Below are positions 52,633 through 64,000 of a DNA stretch of 64,000 bases, piece after piece (the first letter of the stretch is position 1; every line of letters begins with the position of its first letter). A program made the translations under genes and the position numbers. This stretch comes from Pempheris klunzingeri (taxonomy: Eukaryota; Chordata; Actinopteri; Acropomatiformes; Pempheridae), in NCBI RefSeq assembly GCF_042242105.1, contig NC_092019.1:18831328-18895327 (forward strand), in the 5' to 3' direction. Under the pieces are notes generated by a model. It saw only the letters and a list, made by a program, of their open reading frames with translations, had not been told where the DNA came from and searched no databases.

Positions 52633-53222
52633 GGTGAATAATGGACAGTCCCAAATGACAAACGTGGAGAGTCAAAGGTGCTCCTTCTCTTTTATTGTCA
52701 CACACCAACCGCACAGGAACAAATTCAGCCCCCCACTTGGTAATGAAAAGCACAAACACTGTTTACAATGCCACTGTGTACATACACCAAAATGCCTGTG
52801 GGTATATAAACAATAGACTGCATTTAGACTCATGCTGTTACAGTACGCTACCCAAACCTGAAATAATGAAAAAGACTTTAGAAAACATAGCATATTCAGG
52901 CTGAGCACTAGTCTTAACATATTTGTTTACTTCACTTGTCTTGGACTCATTTCTTGATATTGAGTTAAAGGAGCTCAAAACTTACAATATTATTGACCAA
53001 GTATTGTATTAACATGAGCCAGCAATCAGTAATATATTGATTAAGATATATTAACATCAGTTATTAGTTAAGTAACTTCATTTAACAATAGTCATGAATG
53101 CAAAGGTTTTTCTACATTGTATGCCTATGGATATGTGATGCAGAGGTCTGAGTCATGGTGGTGGAGGCTTGCTGTACATCAGTTTTATGAGCTCTTCACT
53201 GAGTGGTTTTGGTCTCTTACAG

Positions 53223-53366
53223 GTTCGTGTTTGAGAAGCAGCAGCGAGCCATAGCATTCCTTCAGGAGGAGGATCAAAGACGTCCAGGAGACACCTGGTC
53301 TCCTTCAGACCGCTTTGCAAACAGGCCTCTGGCTTCAATGTCTGCAGACAGACGGAATCAAAAAAA
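53223..53366 (+). other. Unassigned exon-like open stretch
   Basis: Follows a TCTTACAG acceptor and stays open to TAG at 53,428-53,430. It encodes FVFEKQQRAIAFLQEEDQ and SPSDRFANRPLASM, with coding-like codon use and higher GC than its surroundings. I do not recognise it. It could be an exon of an unrelated gene, a retrocopy fragment or chance. Confidence 0.3.
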
Positions 53367-54429
53367 TAAGAAGGTGGACGTAGATCATATGGTGTCTCAA
53401 AATGTTTGTGTTTATTATTGCTGTTTTTAGATTACTTCTATCCGGACAGAGTGGCGATAAGCGACACTTGTGTCAAAAATACTCTGAAGCAAACATCAAA
53501 TCAGCTGAAACAATGAGGTATTCACCATGTGTCACATGTGTCTATACTTCCTGACATGTGAATGTACAAAATGGGAGGTGACACTTCAGTCAGGGATGTG
53601 TCACCGACAGATACAATGTGCTCTGGCATTCGCAGTGATGTTACTCAACCTTTGCTGGCACACTGTACCCTGGGAGTGATGGAGTTAACGGGGCTCTTTA
53701 GGTGCTGAGTGATTACTGAGAGAACATGTCCTTCATTCAGAGAAGTGGTTCACAATGTTTTTGGCTTGTGACCCCATAAAATAAAGCTTCTCTTTGTGAC
53801 CCCACATTGTGTTCAACTATTTTTTCCTATTTTGGTTTGTTGTTTCATATGAGTGTTTTATTAGAAAAAAGATCAATTATTTTTTGAAAGGCAAACAAAG
53901 CAGAAAAGCAGTAACAATTTTTTAGTCCTTTTAAAAAGGAGCTGCTCTGTAACTGATAACTGACTTCCTTGATGCAGACACATTATGTATGGATGCAAAA
54001 CAAAAATTAACCTTCAATGTTTCACTTTTTATAGAGCTGAATTTTACAACTACAGTTTCAACAGAGAAACCAGAAACAGTATGTGATTCTTAACATATGG
54101 AGTCATGCTACATTTCTGTTGTTCTGAATGGATTCTTTGGCTCTTTTCCAAGTCTGTAAACATGTCAGAGTAAGTTTACTGTAATGAAAACAGTCACTAT
54201 ATAATCACTATATAATAACTGGGCCAATGTGCCAGTGTACAGTTTTAAGACTCAAGACCTAAGATGGACTGTCAGGTGAAACTGATTTATTTGATGGTGG
54301 TTTCTGAGAAAATAAAGTGCCACATTTTATAGTAAAGACTAAATTCAGATTCAGATTCAGTGTCCTTACACGCCATGCTCAAACGGACATAAAAGGGAAA
54401 ACTTGTGAACTTTTTGTTTCACAATAAAC

Positions 54430-54610
54430 CTAAACAAAGGTTGCAACTAACAATTATTTTTCCTTTTCAAATAATCTCCTGGCAATTTTGTGATTAATCA
54501 ATTAACCACAAGAAAAACTGTAAAAATGTACCCACCAAAACGTCTTTGTAAGTGATTGAAAATGATTAATTATTTATCAAAATTAATCATTTACTCAAAC
54601 ATTGACTTAC
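54430..54610. repeat. Dispersed AT-rich element, diverged fragment
   Basis: GGTTGCAACTAACAATTATTTTT and TGATTAATCAATTAACCAC match the type of element in grik5 intron 8. Confidence 0.45.
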
Positions 54611-55936
54611 CAAATGCCTAAGAAATACAGTGCAGACTGACAATATGAAAGGCTAAACAAAGTTTGGATTTTAGTCAACATTTTAGGCAAGGAAAAAACC
54701 TAATTTTGTGATTCCAGTAGAAGAATTTAGGTTTCAAAAGATAAAGAGAGTTGTATTAAATATTTGATTTTGCTAAAAGGGTCAAATCCATTCAAAAAGT
54801 CTTATCTTTTTAGATCTTTCAGTTTGGTTGACCTGTGACCTCTACAGAGTGTGCTTCCAAGTCTTATCTGTTAGTCTTTCAGTGAGTTAATATTTTCCAG
54901 CTGAGAAAAGCCTGTTTTGCATCTCAAAAAGCCCTCAATATTTACATAATCACCTGACTGGCATGAACCAAGTCAGGAAACATTAAAGTAACACTGTGTT
55001 AACATGCCACTGCTCTGAATAGTGTTTTTGAATGGTGTCAATGTTGCTCCGTTTAGGCCTCAGTGTAAGTCTTTCATTTAGTTTACAAATGTTCTAAATG
55101 ACAATTCAAACAGTCAAATGTTGCCAGAAGGCATCACGGCATCATTATTTAAATCATTTTGATATTCAATCCCACTGTCTCAAGGCTTCCGTCTTGTTTC
55201 ATTAAGACTGTGATTACTAACAAATTGCTTTGTAACAAAATGTGATTGGCCCTTAGCCTGGTCTGCTCCAACCTGTAGATTAATGATTACATGATACATG
55301 TGTAGAGTAACAACCTGATAGTAATAAAGAAGAAGAACTCAACCGACAACAGGTCAGAGAGGCTACTAAAGATGCCTCTTTACTTGACATGACATCCTTT
55401 GTGTTGGAACGAACCAGCTTGATACACACTGTCAGCAATAAATAACAAAGTCCATTTACTTTTACACAACAGGAGTTATGAAATATTTATTATAAGACTT
55501 GAATTACAAACTCAGGAACATTGCTCTAACCAGTAATAATAATTAACAAGACTGATGGCGTGATGATTTTCTACATGAGGCACTTAGAGTTTACATACAA
55601 ATAAATTCAGTATTTGGAAAAAACTTCAAATGGAAAAGATTCACTTTTCGAACAGTAACTATTGTCACACTGTATACATATACAAATGAGATAATCCAGA
55701 TATCACCATCCACAGATGTTAAAGGATATATCAAAGGAACCAATTAGGTCATCAATAACCAAGTACCCACTCATTAGACTAAAGCCTAAAGACTAAAGCC
55801 AGATTTGAAAAATACGAATATATAGCAGAGAACCAGTTATCATTAAACAAAATGCAAAATTAAGACGATAATTACAAGTGGTATAAAAGATAAAGAAAGT
55901 GTTTCCTATCAAAACAGTATATCTATTTGTTCTTAC

Positions 55937-55982
55937 CTGTGATTGCTCTCTGAGCTTTAAAGATAAGATTAGTAGAGTCCAT
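55937..55982 (-). pseudogene. Orphan signal-peptide-like exon
   Basis: An ATG exon of exactly 46 nt ending in AG before GTAAGA, the same length and phase as gene D's first exon. The 3' ends align (GAGCAATCACAG versus GAGCCATCTCAG). It encodes MDSTNLIFKAQRAIT, a weak signal peptide. No Ig exon was found between it and gene C. It may be a relic of a lost CEACAM-like copy. Confidence 0.4.
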
Positions 55983-56549
55983 TCACTGAAATAAAAATTT
56001 TATGAGGAATGTGGGATCATTAAAATTACATAAACGGTGCTGTATGAGTCTGTCTGTTAGTCAATGGGAGTGTAAAGCAGGGCAGCTTGGTGAGAATTGT
56101 TTAATGAAGTTATACAGTATCTCAAGCTTCATCATTTGGTTAAAATATTGATTTACGGTCATTTGTGTTAAGTTAGTTGGGTAATTTTTACTCACCTAGC
56201 TCACCTACATGGACATAGATATTACAGTACATACTGTGTGGCGTACACACATGTCACCTCAAAGTCTAGAAGAGCATTGCTCACCATGTTAATAATGGTC
56301 TGACAAACTTCTGGATACCTGCCTCATATCATTAGATCAGGTGAGGCTTTATTGACTTGAATGGAAAAACTAGCTCAGCACACACATGGTCACAGGGCGG
56401 TTAACCTAGTTTGCTGATACTCAGCCTACCAAGCTGTGTGCTCCTTATATTTGTCTGCTTGGATCAGAGTTTCCTGTGCAACCCAATTTATAGCAATGCT
56501 AACAGTGTGGCTCTAGGGATAGCAATGTCAGTCTACCACTTCGGTCCCG

Positions 56550-56800
56550 ACTAATATTTCTCAGCAACTTTTGGATGGTTTGCCGTGACATTTTGTACAA
56601 CCATTCCAGAGAATGAATCCTCCTGACTTTGGTGATTTGTCAAGCCACCATGAGTTTGACATTTGATGTTTCATATGAAATGTGTTAAGGACTATGGGAT
56701 GGATTGCCATGAAATTTAGTACAGATGCTCACTTACTCCTCAGGATGAATTGCAATAAGTCTGAACTCATCTAAGCGTTATAGTCAAGTGGTGTTGGTCT
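56550..56800. repeat. Dispersed repeat (GGATGGATTGCCATGAAATTT type)
   Basis: The words GATTGCCATGAAATTTAGTA, CTGACTTTGGTGAT and CCACCATGAGTTTGACATTT form a block I recognise from dispersed fish repeats. Family not named. Confidence 0.5.
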
Positions 56801-57589
56801 AGCAGGGTGGACGTTGTAATCCCAGTGGCTCAACACCTCACCCAGAAAGGATGGAGCAGAAAACAGCTGCCTTTCTCTCCAGTTTTTGAAGGTTTATGTT
56901 GGTAGAACATTTTTCAGAGCATTCATCAGTTTTCTATTGAATTTATTCACTTTAAAAGTGGGTTGATATATTGCTCAGAGATTGTAACATTTTATATTTT
57001 GTTCTTATAAATGTTTAACCAACCATGTTTCTTATGTTTGAGCCTTGTAGTAATTAAGAAATCTGGTTGATATGTAAATAAGACATGAGACAGAGACAGT
57101 GGTACAGAAGGCACCGAGGAGCCAGAAGTGTGTTTATTGAATATACATATACATATACATAACATGTTTTGTGTAATAAAATACAACTTTGATTTTCCTA
57201 TATATATTTACAGCTTTTGTAATATATTACATACATAAGTGTTCATTTTGAACCACTTCTTGCACAATTGGACATTATCATCAAACCAGGTTACATAAAA
57301 GTTACAGTGCATCTAAAATCAAACTCAATACAGTGAACTGTAATCTGGAGGAGGCAGAAATGGTTGAGTTTAATAAATACATCAATAATACAATAGCACT
57401 GCAGTCTAACTTTGAAACTGTTGATCTTGCTGAAGAATTTCTGAGGGCTTCTTAGGTGTGTGTGCTTCCTCATTTTTATCTTTTCAGGAGACAAAGATAT
57501 AGTTAGAAAGATGATTCAGTGTTTTGATCACCAGAACTACAAACTATAAAATGTTGTCAGTCGTTGTTGGACTAAAGCAATGTGTCATT

Positions 57590-57900
57590 TATGAACCATC
57601 CATCCATCCATCCATCCATTTTCTATACCGCTTATCCGTCAGGGTCGCGGGCGGAGCTGGAGCCTATCCCAGCTGACTTCGGGCGAGAGGCGGGGTACAC
57701 CCTGGACTGGTCGCCAGCCAATCGCAGGGCTACATACAGAGACAGAGACAGACAGACAACCTTTCACTCTCACACTCACACCTACGGGCAATTTTAGAGT
57801 TACCAATTAACCTAATGTGCATGTCTTTGGATTGTGGGAGGAAGCCGGAGTACCTGGAGAGAACCCACGCTAGCATGGGGAGAACATGCAAACTCCATTT
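57590..57900 (-). repeat. Non-LTR retrotransposon 3' fragment with CATC tail
   Basis: Begins with a (CATC)n run, then TTTTCTATACCGCTTATCCG and, further on, GGATTGTGGGAGGAAGCCGG. This is a common fish LINE-type 3' end, with the tetranucleotide tail at its 3' side on the - strand. Clade uncertain (L2-like suspected). Confidence 0.6.
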
Positions 57901-58092
57901 ATGAACCAATCTGAGCAAAATATAGAGAAACACCAATTGAAACTACTGTAGTTTTTGTTTGTGGCACAAATTGAATACATTGATAACTTGCTGAGCACAG
58001 AGCAGGCACACCATGAAAACATAATTTATTATGTGGATGTTGTTTCTTTCAAATTAAATTCTCTCTGTTTCACTCAGACACATTCAACTCAC

Positions 58093-58117
58093 CTTCAAAG
58101 GTCAGTAGATGTATACA
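58093..58117 (-). CDS. Gene D exon 9: candidate tail exon with stop
   Basis: A 25-nt exon between an ATCAG acceptor and a GTGAGT donor. In the expected frame it gives VYTSTDL and TGA (58,097-58,095), two bases before the donor. In the frame offset by one, its end reads LLTFE, close to the ITIM exon of CEACAM1. Placement is uncertain. Confidence 0.35.
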
Positions 58118-61100
58118 CTGATGTTACTGAGATCCTGTATGAATCTGTATGCTTCTCCCTCCTGCTTAATTTTGCTGTGGGGTCACAACGGAGGTTTGTT
58201 AAATCTTCTGATTGATGAGGTCACTTTCGGGATTGAGAAACACGTCTGTCCGTTGATGAATACTAACCTTTTTGTTGTGCTGGATATTGGTTGTGGTTTC
58301 TGAGAAATGAAAATAAGGCATTGTTGAAATATCTTCAATGATACTTAATGGTGATATTCAATTACTGTTTTTTTTTTTACTGAAAAAGACTTGATTTCAA
58401 TTCTACACCAATTTCTGAGGCTTTGTGCTTTTGTCTTAGATTGCTTTATACTGAAAGGTACATCTAATATTTCACTCCTCCTTACAAACTGACAAACTGC
58501 ACATTTTTATAAACACCTTTCAATATGATGTAGTTCAGGGCAAAACCATCACAAAACAGAGCCTTAAATTACAATAAATTCTAAGTAAGCACACAAATGG
58601 TAAAACATTTTTTGATTGCATTAAGTTGTGCTTAACTATGAGGACTGAGGTCATGAACAACATTTCACTAAACTAATTAACCATTGAACCAATTAATCAC
58701 CTATTAAATACATAATTATCATGGATGTTTTTGTGATCCAATTATGCATTTTTGAATGAATTCATACATTAACTAATTAACTAATGTCAATTAAGCTGTA
58801 CTATAAATGATTTCTTGCTGTATCATGTTATGGGCATTTATATCATCTGCACATATGTACAATGTGAAATAACATAATTGTAGCCACTCTACCATTTTTC
58901 TTTTTGAACAAAAACCAAAACCTGTTTTATGCTTACCTCCTTATTAGCCCATACGCAATGATTCCACTCACTGCTGCAATAATAACACAACATCCAGCTG
59001 TTATGATGCTGGCTCTGCCAGTGACAGTTGTGCAATCACAGTCTGAGAAATCTGAAAAACAAACACCCACAAAGATCCTAAATGTGTGTATAACACACAC
59101 ACACATCTCACATGTTTTTTTCTGCATCAGTACTTTTGTCACTTACCTATAACAGTTAACTTGTGGTTCACTGTTTGACTCTGCCCTGTCGCAGCATTCA
59201 CAGCAGTGCAGGTGTACGTCCCACTGTTGGAGCTTCTGGTGGATGGTATGATGTAAACAGATTCATGAATACTGGTAGGCTTTTCATTAAAAAGCCAGGT
59301 GAACATGGCTGATGGTACAGACATAGTGGAGCAGTAAAGCATCACGAAATCTCCAACGTGCACAGATTCAGGTCCTTTAATGGCCATGTTGTCAGGTCCA
59401 TCTGTAAAACAAGCAAATATTGGGTCAAGGTGAATTTCAATGTAATTTAAAGAGCTGGAAACAACAGTTTTGCAAATAACTAAGCACTGTGTTCAGTTCT
59501 TTGGTCTATGAAGATATTGTATGACCGATGATAAGTACTATAGTTACATCCGGACATACGGAACACCCTGTTGCTCACTGATCCTTAAGATGATCATATA
59601 TATATCAAGAAATATCATATCATATAGGTGGCTTTCTGTGTTGTTTCAGGGCTTAGGGTGGGCATTGGCTATGAGCATTAGATTGATGGCTGTGGCTTGG
59701 GCCTGCCAATCGGCCTGAAATAACTGGGACTTATATGGAGCCTGACAGTAATTGCCATCTTACGATTTGTAGCACGAGTCCCTTCACCATGAACTCACAC
59801 TGGATGAAAAGAGTCACCGGCTGGCTGATTTCACTGCTGACACCATTCGACACGTTGCACCTGAATGGTCCCTCATCATAGCGGGTCACACTGGCTATGG
59901 TGAGAGTGGCGCCTCCATCAGTGAGCTGAACTCTGTCACTTTGTGTAACCTCAGAGCTGCCGTTCAGCCAGCAGAAAGATGGAGAGGATCCAGAGGAAGA
60001 GCAGGACAGACGGACAGAGCTGCTAAACTCCGACAAGTGTGTGTTGTTTGAAGTCACCACCACACTGGAGACTTGAGCTGTGGTAAAAAAAAAAAAAAGA
60101 GGTTAACAGCAAGACAGCAAGCCGTTGTATTGTAACTGTATAACCTTCTTAATGTATTTGAATGTACCCAGTACATAGACAGCTGCAGGCTGAGACATTT
60201 CATATCTCAGAGTTTTGGTGTTGAAGGCCTGACAGCTGTAGTCTCCACTCTGACTCATCTGAATGTTAATCAGTCTGAACTCTGGTCCAGTATCAGTCAG
60301 CTTTTCTTCATTCAGAAACCACATAAACTGGGCAGAAGGTCTGGAGACAGCTGAGCACATCAAGTTGACATCTGACCCTTCTTCATAGTGTTCTTGTGAT
60401 GGAGATAGTGTCAGATTAACATTTTCTGGACCGTCTGCAGTGTGTGGCACATGGAAAATAAACACAGAACAAGACTGTGTGTGGCACTGACAGCAATGTT
60501 TGTAACTTCAGAGAAAAAGGTATACATTCGACATGCAGTGTACATAGCTCAGTGTGGTGGCTCATCAAAAGCAGATCTGCATCACTAGTGCCGGCAAAAA
60601 CAAATCAACAAAGAGCACACTGAAAAGGTTTTCTTAGACAAAGCTGCTACTTTGCAATTTTGAAATATTTCATGTCAGTATGAAAATGTTAAGCTCCAGA
60701 AGCATATAAATCAATAACTCACAGCTGATGGAGATGTTTACTGGCTCACTCTTGTCGTCACTGACAGGATTGAAAGCTTGACAACTAAACTGTCCCTCGT
60801 CATAGCGGGTCACATTGGTTATAGTGAGATTGGCGCCTCCATCAGTGAGCTGAACTCTGTCACTTTGTGTAACCTCAGAGCTGCCGTTCAGCCAGTGGAA
60901 AGATGGAGAGGATCCAGAGGAGGAGCAGGACAGACGGACAGAGCTGTTGAACTCCACCAAGTCTGCGCTGCTGAGAGTTACCACCACTTTGGATACCGGC
61001 ACTACAGGTTGAAATAAACAAACAGGGGAAAGGGATTGCACAAATCAATCAATCAACAAATCAATCTTGGCTTTTCTGCTCTGTTTCTGTAGCAGGACAA

Positions 61101-62653
61101 CCACTGAGAACAATGTATTATGTAATAAATTCACAATATAAGTAGCAATTATAGATGAAGGTCAAAGTCGTGATAGTTGGAACAGCTGTGGAAAGACTGA
61201 TTTAGTCAAATACAATAGTAAAAATGTAGTATTTCATGTAACCATGGTCTTACACTGTGCAAAATCATTTGAGGTTTTAGCTTTCTTTTTCAACACACAT
61301 TATGTACTGCTTTTTATTCAGAAGTTTAAAATCATTAAAGGTGCTGCATGTGAGCATTTGGATTGTCAATCTGTGCAATCATAAAATTTGTGAAGTTTCA
61401 TTCTTTTAGCCTCTAATATTTTATCAGGTGGCCTATGGTAATAACATTATGTTTGATTCTGTCCCTTTGGTAACTTTGTGTAAGTGGAGGATTTACTTTC
61501 TAAAATGGTTAATACCTCTTTAAGGAACAAAATCTTGAAATGCTCTGAATGTTTTTGATATAACAGTGAAACAGTGATGCATCAACGTACCACATATGAC
61601 CAGTTTGCAGTTTCCCGTCTGCTGTGCTCCACCGTCTGGTATAGTGATGACTGTGTATTCTCCACTGTCAGCAGAAGTCAGATTCCTGAGCTCCAGAGAC
61701 GCATTAGATCTGAAGAATGTGACCCTGTCTTTATACACTGGTCCAATTACGTCTGTATCAGTCGAGGTTATTATATTGGACGTGGAATGGGCATCAGAAA
61801 ACCTCCAGGTTACTACCAGAAATGGTGTTTCTGGTGGAGTCACTTTAGGGGCAAACATCACCGTCCCTCCAACAGCGGATGTGAGGCTGTCTGGGAGTAT
61901 GCCAGCTCCATGGCTTAAACCTGGGGGAGACGCATTACATTTGGATCATTGGCAGAATGTAATCAATTTAAAAAGTATAGAAAATCAGACGCAAGCATTT
62001 CATCAAACTCAGCCTTCAAAACTATCAGACTCAGAAAAGTGCTGCCTCTTCCTGGCTGCTAAGTGTTAATAGATATATTTAATACACATTATGAATAAGC
62101 ACTGCTGATAGAAGACTGTCATTTAAATAAAAGCAAGATCGGGTTTTAGGTCTGAGCTTATCTTAAAGTTTATCTGTTGCTTAGCTGATCTCAGATGTCA
62201 GATTATCAAGATCATGTAACAAAGAGTAGTAATGCCCTCCAGCAAGTCCTCATAGGTTTACAGATATGATCAATATACACCTGGATATTATCAAACCTGT
62301 ACCAAATAATAGATAAACCATATTTAGAGAAAACAATCACTTTACTACATGCAAAACTGGCATAAGTGCTGCTCAATAAAGAAGAAAGTGATAATTATTT
62401 TTTTCTGTCAATGATATTACAGGTGCTTTCATCTGAGATCTGTATTGGCTTAAAAGCAAGCCAGCTGGACAGACTTTTCTGGACAGAGATTTTTTAGTAA
62501 CATTCAGTGTCAGCAACAGGTGACCTGAATAATTACGATCTGATGAAACAGTTATGTATGCTTTCAAAGGGGTTTATCTCACACAAGCAAGAAAAATGAA
62601 AGCCCACCTGAGATGGCTCCCAAGATGATCAACAGTAGAACAGGTGTTTCCAT
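58095..62653 (-). CDS. Gene D: CEACAM-like receptor N-A-B-A-B with transmembrane helix
   Basis: Joined exons on the - strand: 62653-62608, 61920-61591, 61001-60723, 60434-60168, 60077-59799, 59401-59147, 59051-58937, 58299-58268, 58117-58095 (1,626 nt, 541 aa plus stop), phases matching. Order: signal peptide, N-type V domain with no canonical disulfide, four C2 domains as two A-B pairs, a membrane helix, and a short tail. N-A-B-A-B mirrors mammalian CEACAM layouts. The last two tail exons are the least certain. As read, the tail ends with VYTSTDL and has no true ITIM, though that exon resembles the VTYSTLNFE exon of CEACAM1. Likely role: homophilic or heterophilic cell adhesion and pathogen-facing recognition. 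Confidence 0.75.
58268..58299 (-). CDS. Gene D exon 8: candidate tail exon
   Basis: A 32-nt phase 2-1 exon, [10 protein letters not shown], between a TTTCTCAG acceptor and a GTTAGT donor. Confidence 0.45.
58937..59051 (-). CDS. Gene D exon 7: transmembrane helix
   Basis: 115 nt, phase 1-2. [20 protein letters not shown] then GLIR, followed by a GTAAGC donor. Reading through the donor gives an immediate TAA. Confidence 0.78.
59147..59401 (-). CDS. Gene D exon 6: C2 domain B2
   Basis: 255 nt, phase 1-1. [38 protein letters not shown] and [10 protein letters not shown]. Confidence 0.87.
59799..60077 (-). CDS. Gene D exon 5: C2 domain A2
   Basis: 279 nt, phase 1-1, same size as exon 3. [20 protein letters not shown] has an extra Cys where exon 3 has His. 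[11 protein letters not shown] ends the core. Confidence 0.88.
60168..60434 (-). CDS. Gene D exon 4: C2 domain B1
   Basis: 267 nt, phase 1-1. [14 protein letters not shown] opens the domain, then [20 protein letters not shown] and [10 protein letters not shown]. Confidence 0.87.
60723..61001 (-). CDS. Gene D exon 3: C2 domain A1
   Basis: 279 nt, phase 1-1. [37 protein letters not shown] and [11 protein letters not shown]. Very similar to exon 5. Confidence 0.88.
61591..61920 (-). CDS. Gene D exon 2: N (V-set) domain
   Basis: 330 nt, phase 1-1. [56 protein letters not shown]. Lacks the usual disulfide pair, like gene C's N domain. Confidence 0.85.
62608..62653 (-). CDS. Gene D exon 1: signal peptide
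   Basis: [15 protein letters not shown], phase 1 out at a GTGGGC donor. The context before ATG is GGGACA. Confidence 0.78.
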
Positions 62654-64000
62654 TGTCCCTCCGGCCTCCACGTACGTAGAAAGTGTTTTGAGAGAGGAGG
62701 CGCTGTCAGAAGAGAATGTGTGTTTGAAGGGAGGGGCCATGGACGTCTTCACCTGTTACAATCATTTTATTCTATCTAAGTTAGTTACTCTTTTCGAATT
62801 TTCGAAGGCTTTCACTTTGCGGATTCTGACAAGTCATAAATATTTACAAATTTGTGAATTATACATATTTTTTTTGTGATAGATGGGAGTTTAAACTCCT
62901 GCATGTTGTCTGAACCTTCGGCCTCACATGCACTACTCTCAATACGATGATAAGGTTAATCCGAATGTACACTGTCGCCCATAAAGTTGAAATATAATAA
63001 TAATAATTGTTCAATAACCCCCAATTTTGTAAAAGCCTGAATACACAGTTTTCAAAGGTTAATTGTGGTTTAAGTTTCACTGTGATATGTTTGGAAGAGT
63101 TTGATCAATAAAGTTGAGAAGATATACACTTTATTTATCAAGAATAAATCACATTGTCACAATCATTTCATGAGAAGAGGGAAAAAACATTTTATTCCAA
63201 CTTTAAACAGTGTGTTTGAAAAAGTCATGTTTTGAGATATAGGTAGGTGATAATGCCTACTCCTCTTGCTGTGAAGTCCATGTAGGTGAAAGGAGGTTTT
63301 ATCAGTTGATGCTTTAAGGGTATATGGCAGGACATGAGCACCCCCTTGTGGAACAACAAATAGAAATGAGTGGATGGTGTGCTTTAACACACTACAGAAT
63401 CAGATGTAGAGATTTAATAAAAGTTTATTAGTAACCATTTGATAAGACATTATCAAGCTTCAGTCTAAGTTTAAGTCAATGTTTAAGAACCTTTGAGACT
63501 TTATCATACTTTGATGGCTGAATGACACTATAAGTATAGTCAAGTCTGTTACACAACACCTGAAACATCAAGTTGTGTCACGATTGATTTATTAAAGCTG
63601 AATCTGTTAGCAGTCATGAGACCACAAACTGTGGGGACAAACTGTACTTTGTACTGTACCTAAGCGAGAGGTGCCATTTAGAGATACTTAAGTTGTCTTC
63701 ATATAAATAAAAAGAAAAACTAAGACAGCTGATTAAACACAATTAAGCACAATAATGAAAACCACAGTTGGGTATTACAGAAAAACATCATACAGATGCT
63801 GCAGGGACAAAAGCAAATGTGAGGGAGCACTGGTTTGTCATTTCATCATTTATCATTTAAAGCTTGATTTTATATACATATATATATAACATTTCATTTA
63901 AATAGATATAGTGACGGTGCTAAACTCAGAGAAAGTGTTGATCAAAATGAGCAAGCATGTTATATAACATCTATCTCCACAGACAAAAGGAGGTCTTTAG
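62654..64000. other. Upstream of gene D, no supported gene
   Basis: Should contain gene D's promoter. No TATA box or coding frame is convincing. Open frames at 62,859-63,390 have no recognisable domain. Confidence 0.6.

Larger units (their letters stand above)
52633..58092. other. Between genes C and D
   Basis: Contains an exon-like + strand stretch (53,223-53,366), repeat fragments (54,430-54,610; 56,550-56,800; 57,590-57,900) and an orphan signal-peptide-like exon (55,937-55,982). Otherwise AT-rich with no gene. Confidence 0.6.

Noticed and set aside
58931..59142. Gene D ending at IRR with a stop right after the helix
   Set aside because: The stop arises only by reading through a good GTAAGC donor. 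A spliced tail is more likely, though intron retention cannot be excluded.
61574..62069. Plus-strand frames of 114 and 157 aa across gene D exon 2
   Set aside because: Antisense shadows of the N-domain exon.

Overview
The window is vertebrate genomic DNA, almost certainly from a ray-finned (probably percomorph) fish. Supporting signs are canonical GT-AG introns, a protein that reads as a vertebrate kainate receptor, a decayed Tc1-like transposon, CA/GT microsatellites and several dispersed repeats of teleost type. There are no bacterial-style operons, rRNA or tRNA genes, or CRISPR arrays.

Region 1 (about 1-30,100, + strand) is one gene: grik5, encoding the GluK5/KA2 subunit of kainate-type glutamate receptors. 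All 19 coding exons could be placed at 477-29,582. Every junction has a GT donor and an AG acceptor, the phases agree throughout, and the predicted protein is 1,057 aa. It has a signal peptide, amino-terminal domain, split ligand-binding domain, M1-M4 and a long proline-rich tail with an arginine cluster. Its introns carry simple repeats, a 23-bp minisatellite, a 15-bp-arm perfect palindrome and old dispersed elements.

Region 2 (about 30,100-35,700) holds the possible extended 3' UTR and intergenic DNA with no gene I can support.

Region 3 (about 35,700-62,700, - strand, convergent with grik5) is a cluster of four immunoglobulin-superfamily genes, assembled exon by exon with matching phases. 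From right to left along the window (their transcription order) they are: gene D (58,095-62,653), a CEACAM-like receptor N-A-B-A-B-TM; gene C (50,569-52,632), a CEACAM-like N-A-B protein ending in a GPI-anchor-like tail; gene B (43,805-46,070), one nectin/PVR/TIGIT-type V domain, a membrane segment and a tail with two ITIMs; and gene A (35,762-38,970), a tandem paralogue of B with a nearly identical V domain but a tail stopped before any ITIM. A 1.6-kb dead Tc1-like element lies between B and C, and an orphan signal-peptide-like exon lies between C and D.

The most interesting biology is the A/B pair. It looks like a paired-receptor system: one member can send an inhibitory signal and the other cannot. 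The V exons differ at nine sites, eight of them amino-acid changing, while 134 bp of adjoining intron is identical. This suggests recent conversion or duplication followed by diversifying selection. Having grik5, CEACAM-like and PVR/nectin-like genes together recalls the GRIK5-CEACAM-PVR neighbourhood of human 19q13, so the linkage may be ancient. Family assignments come from recognised motifs and remembered family features, not from a database search.
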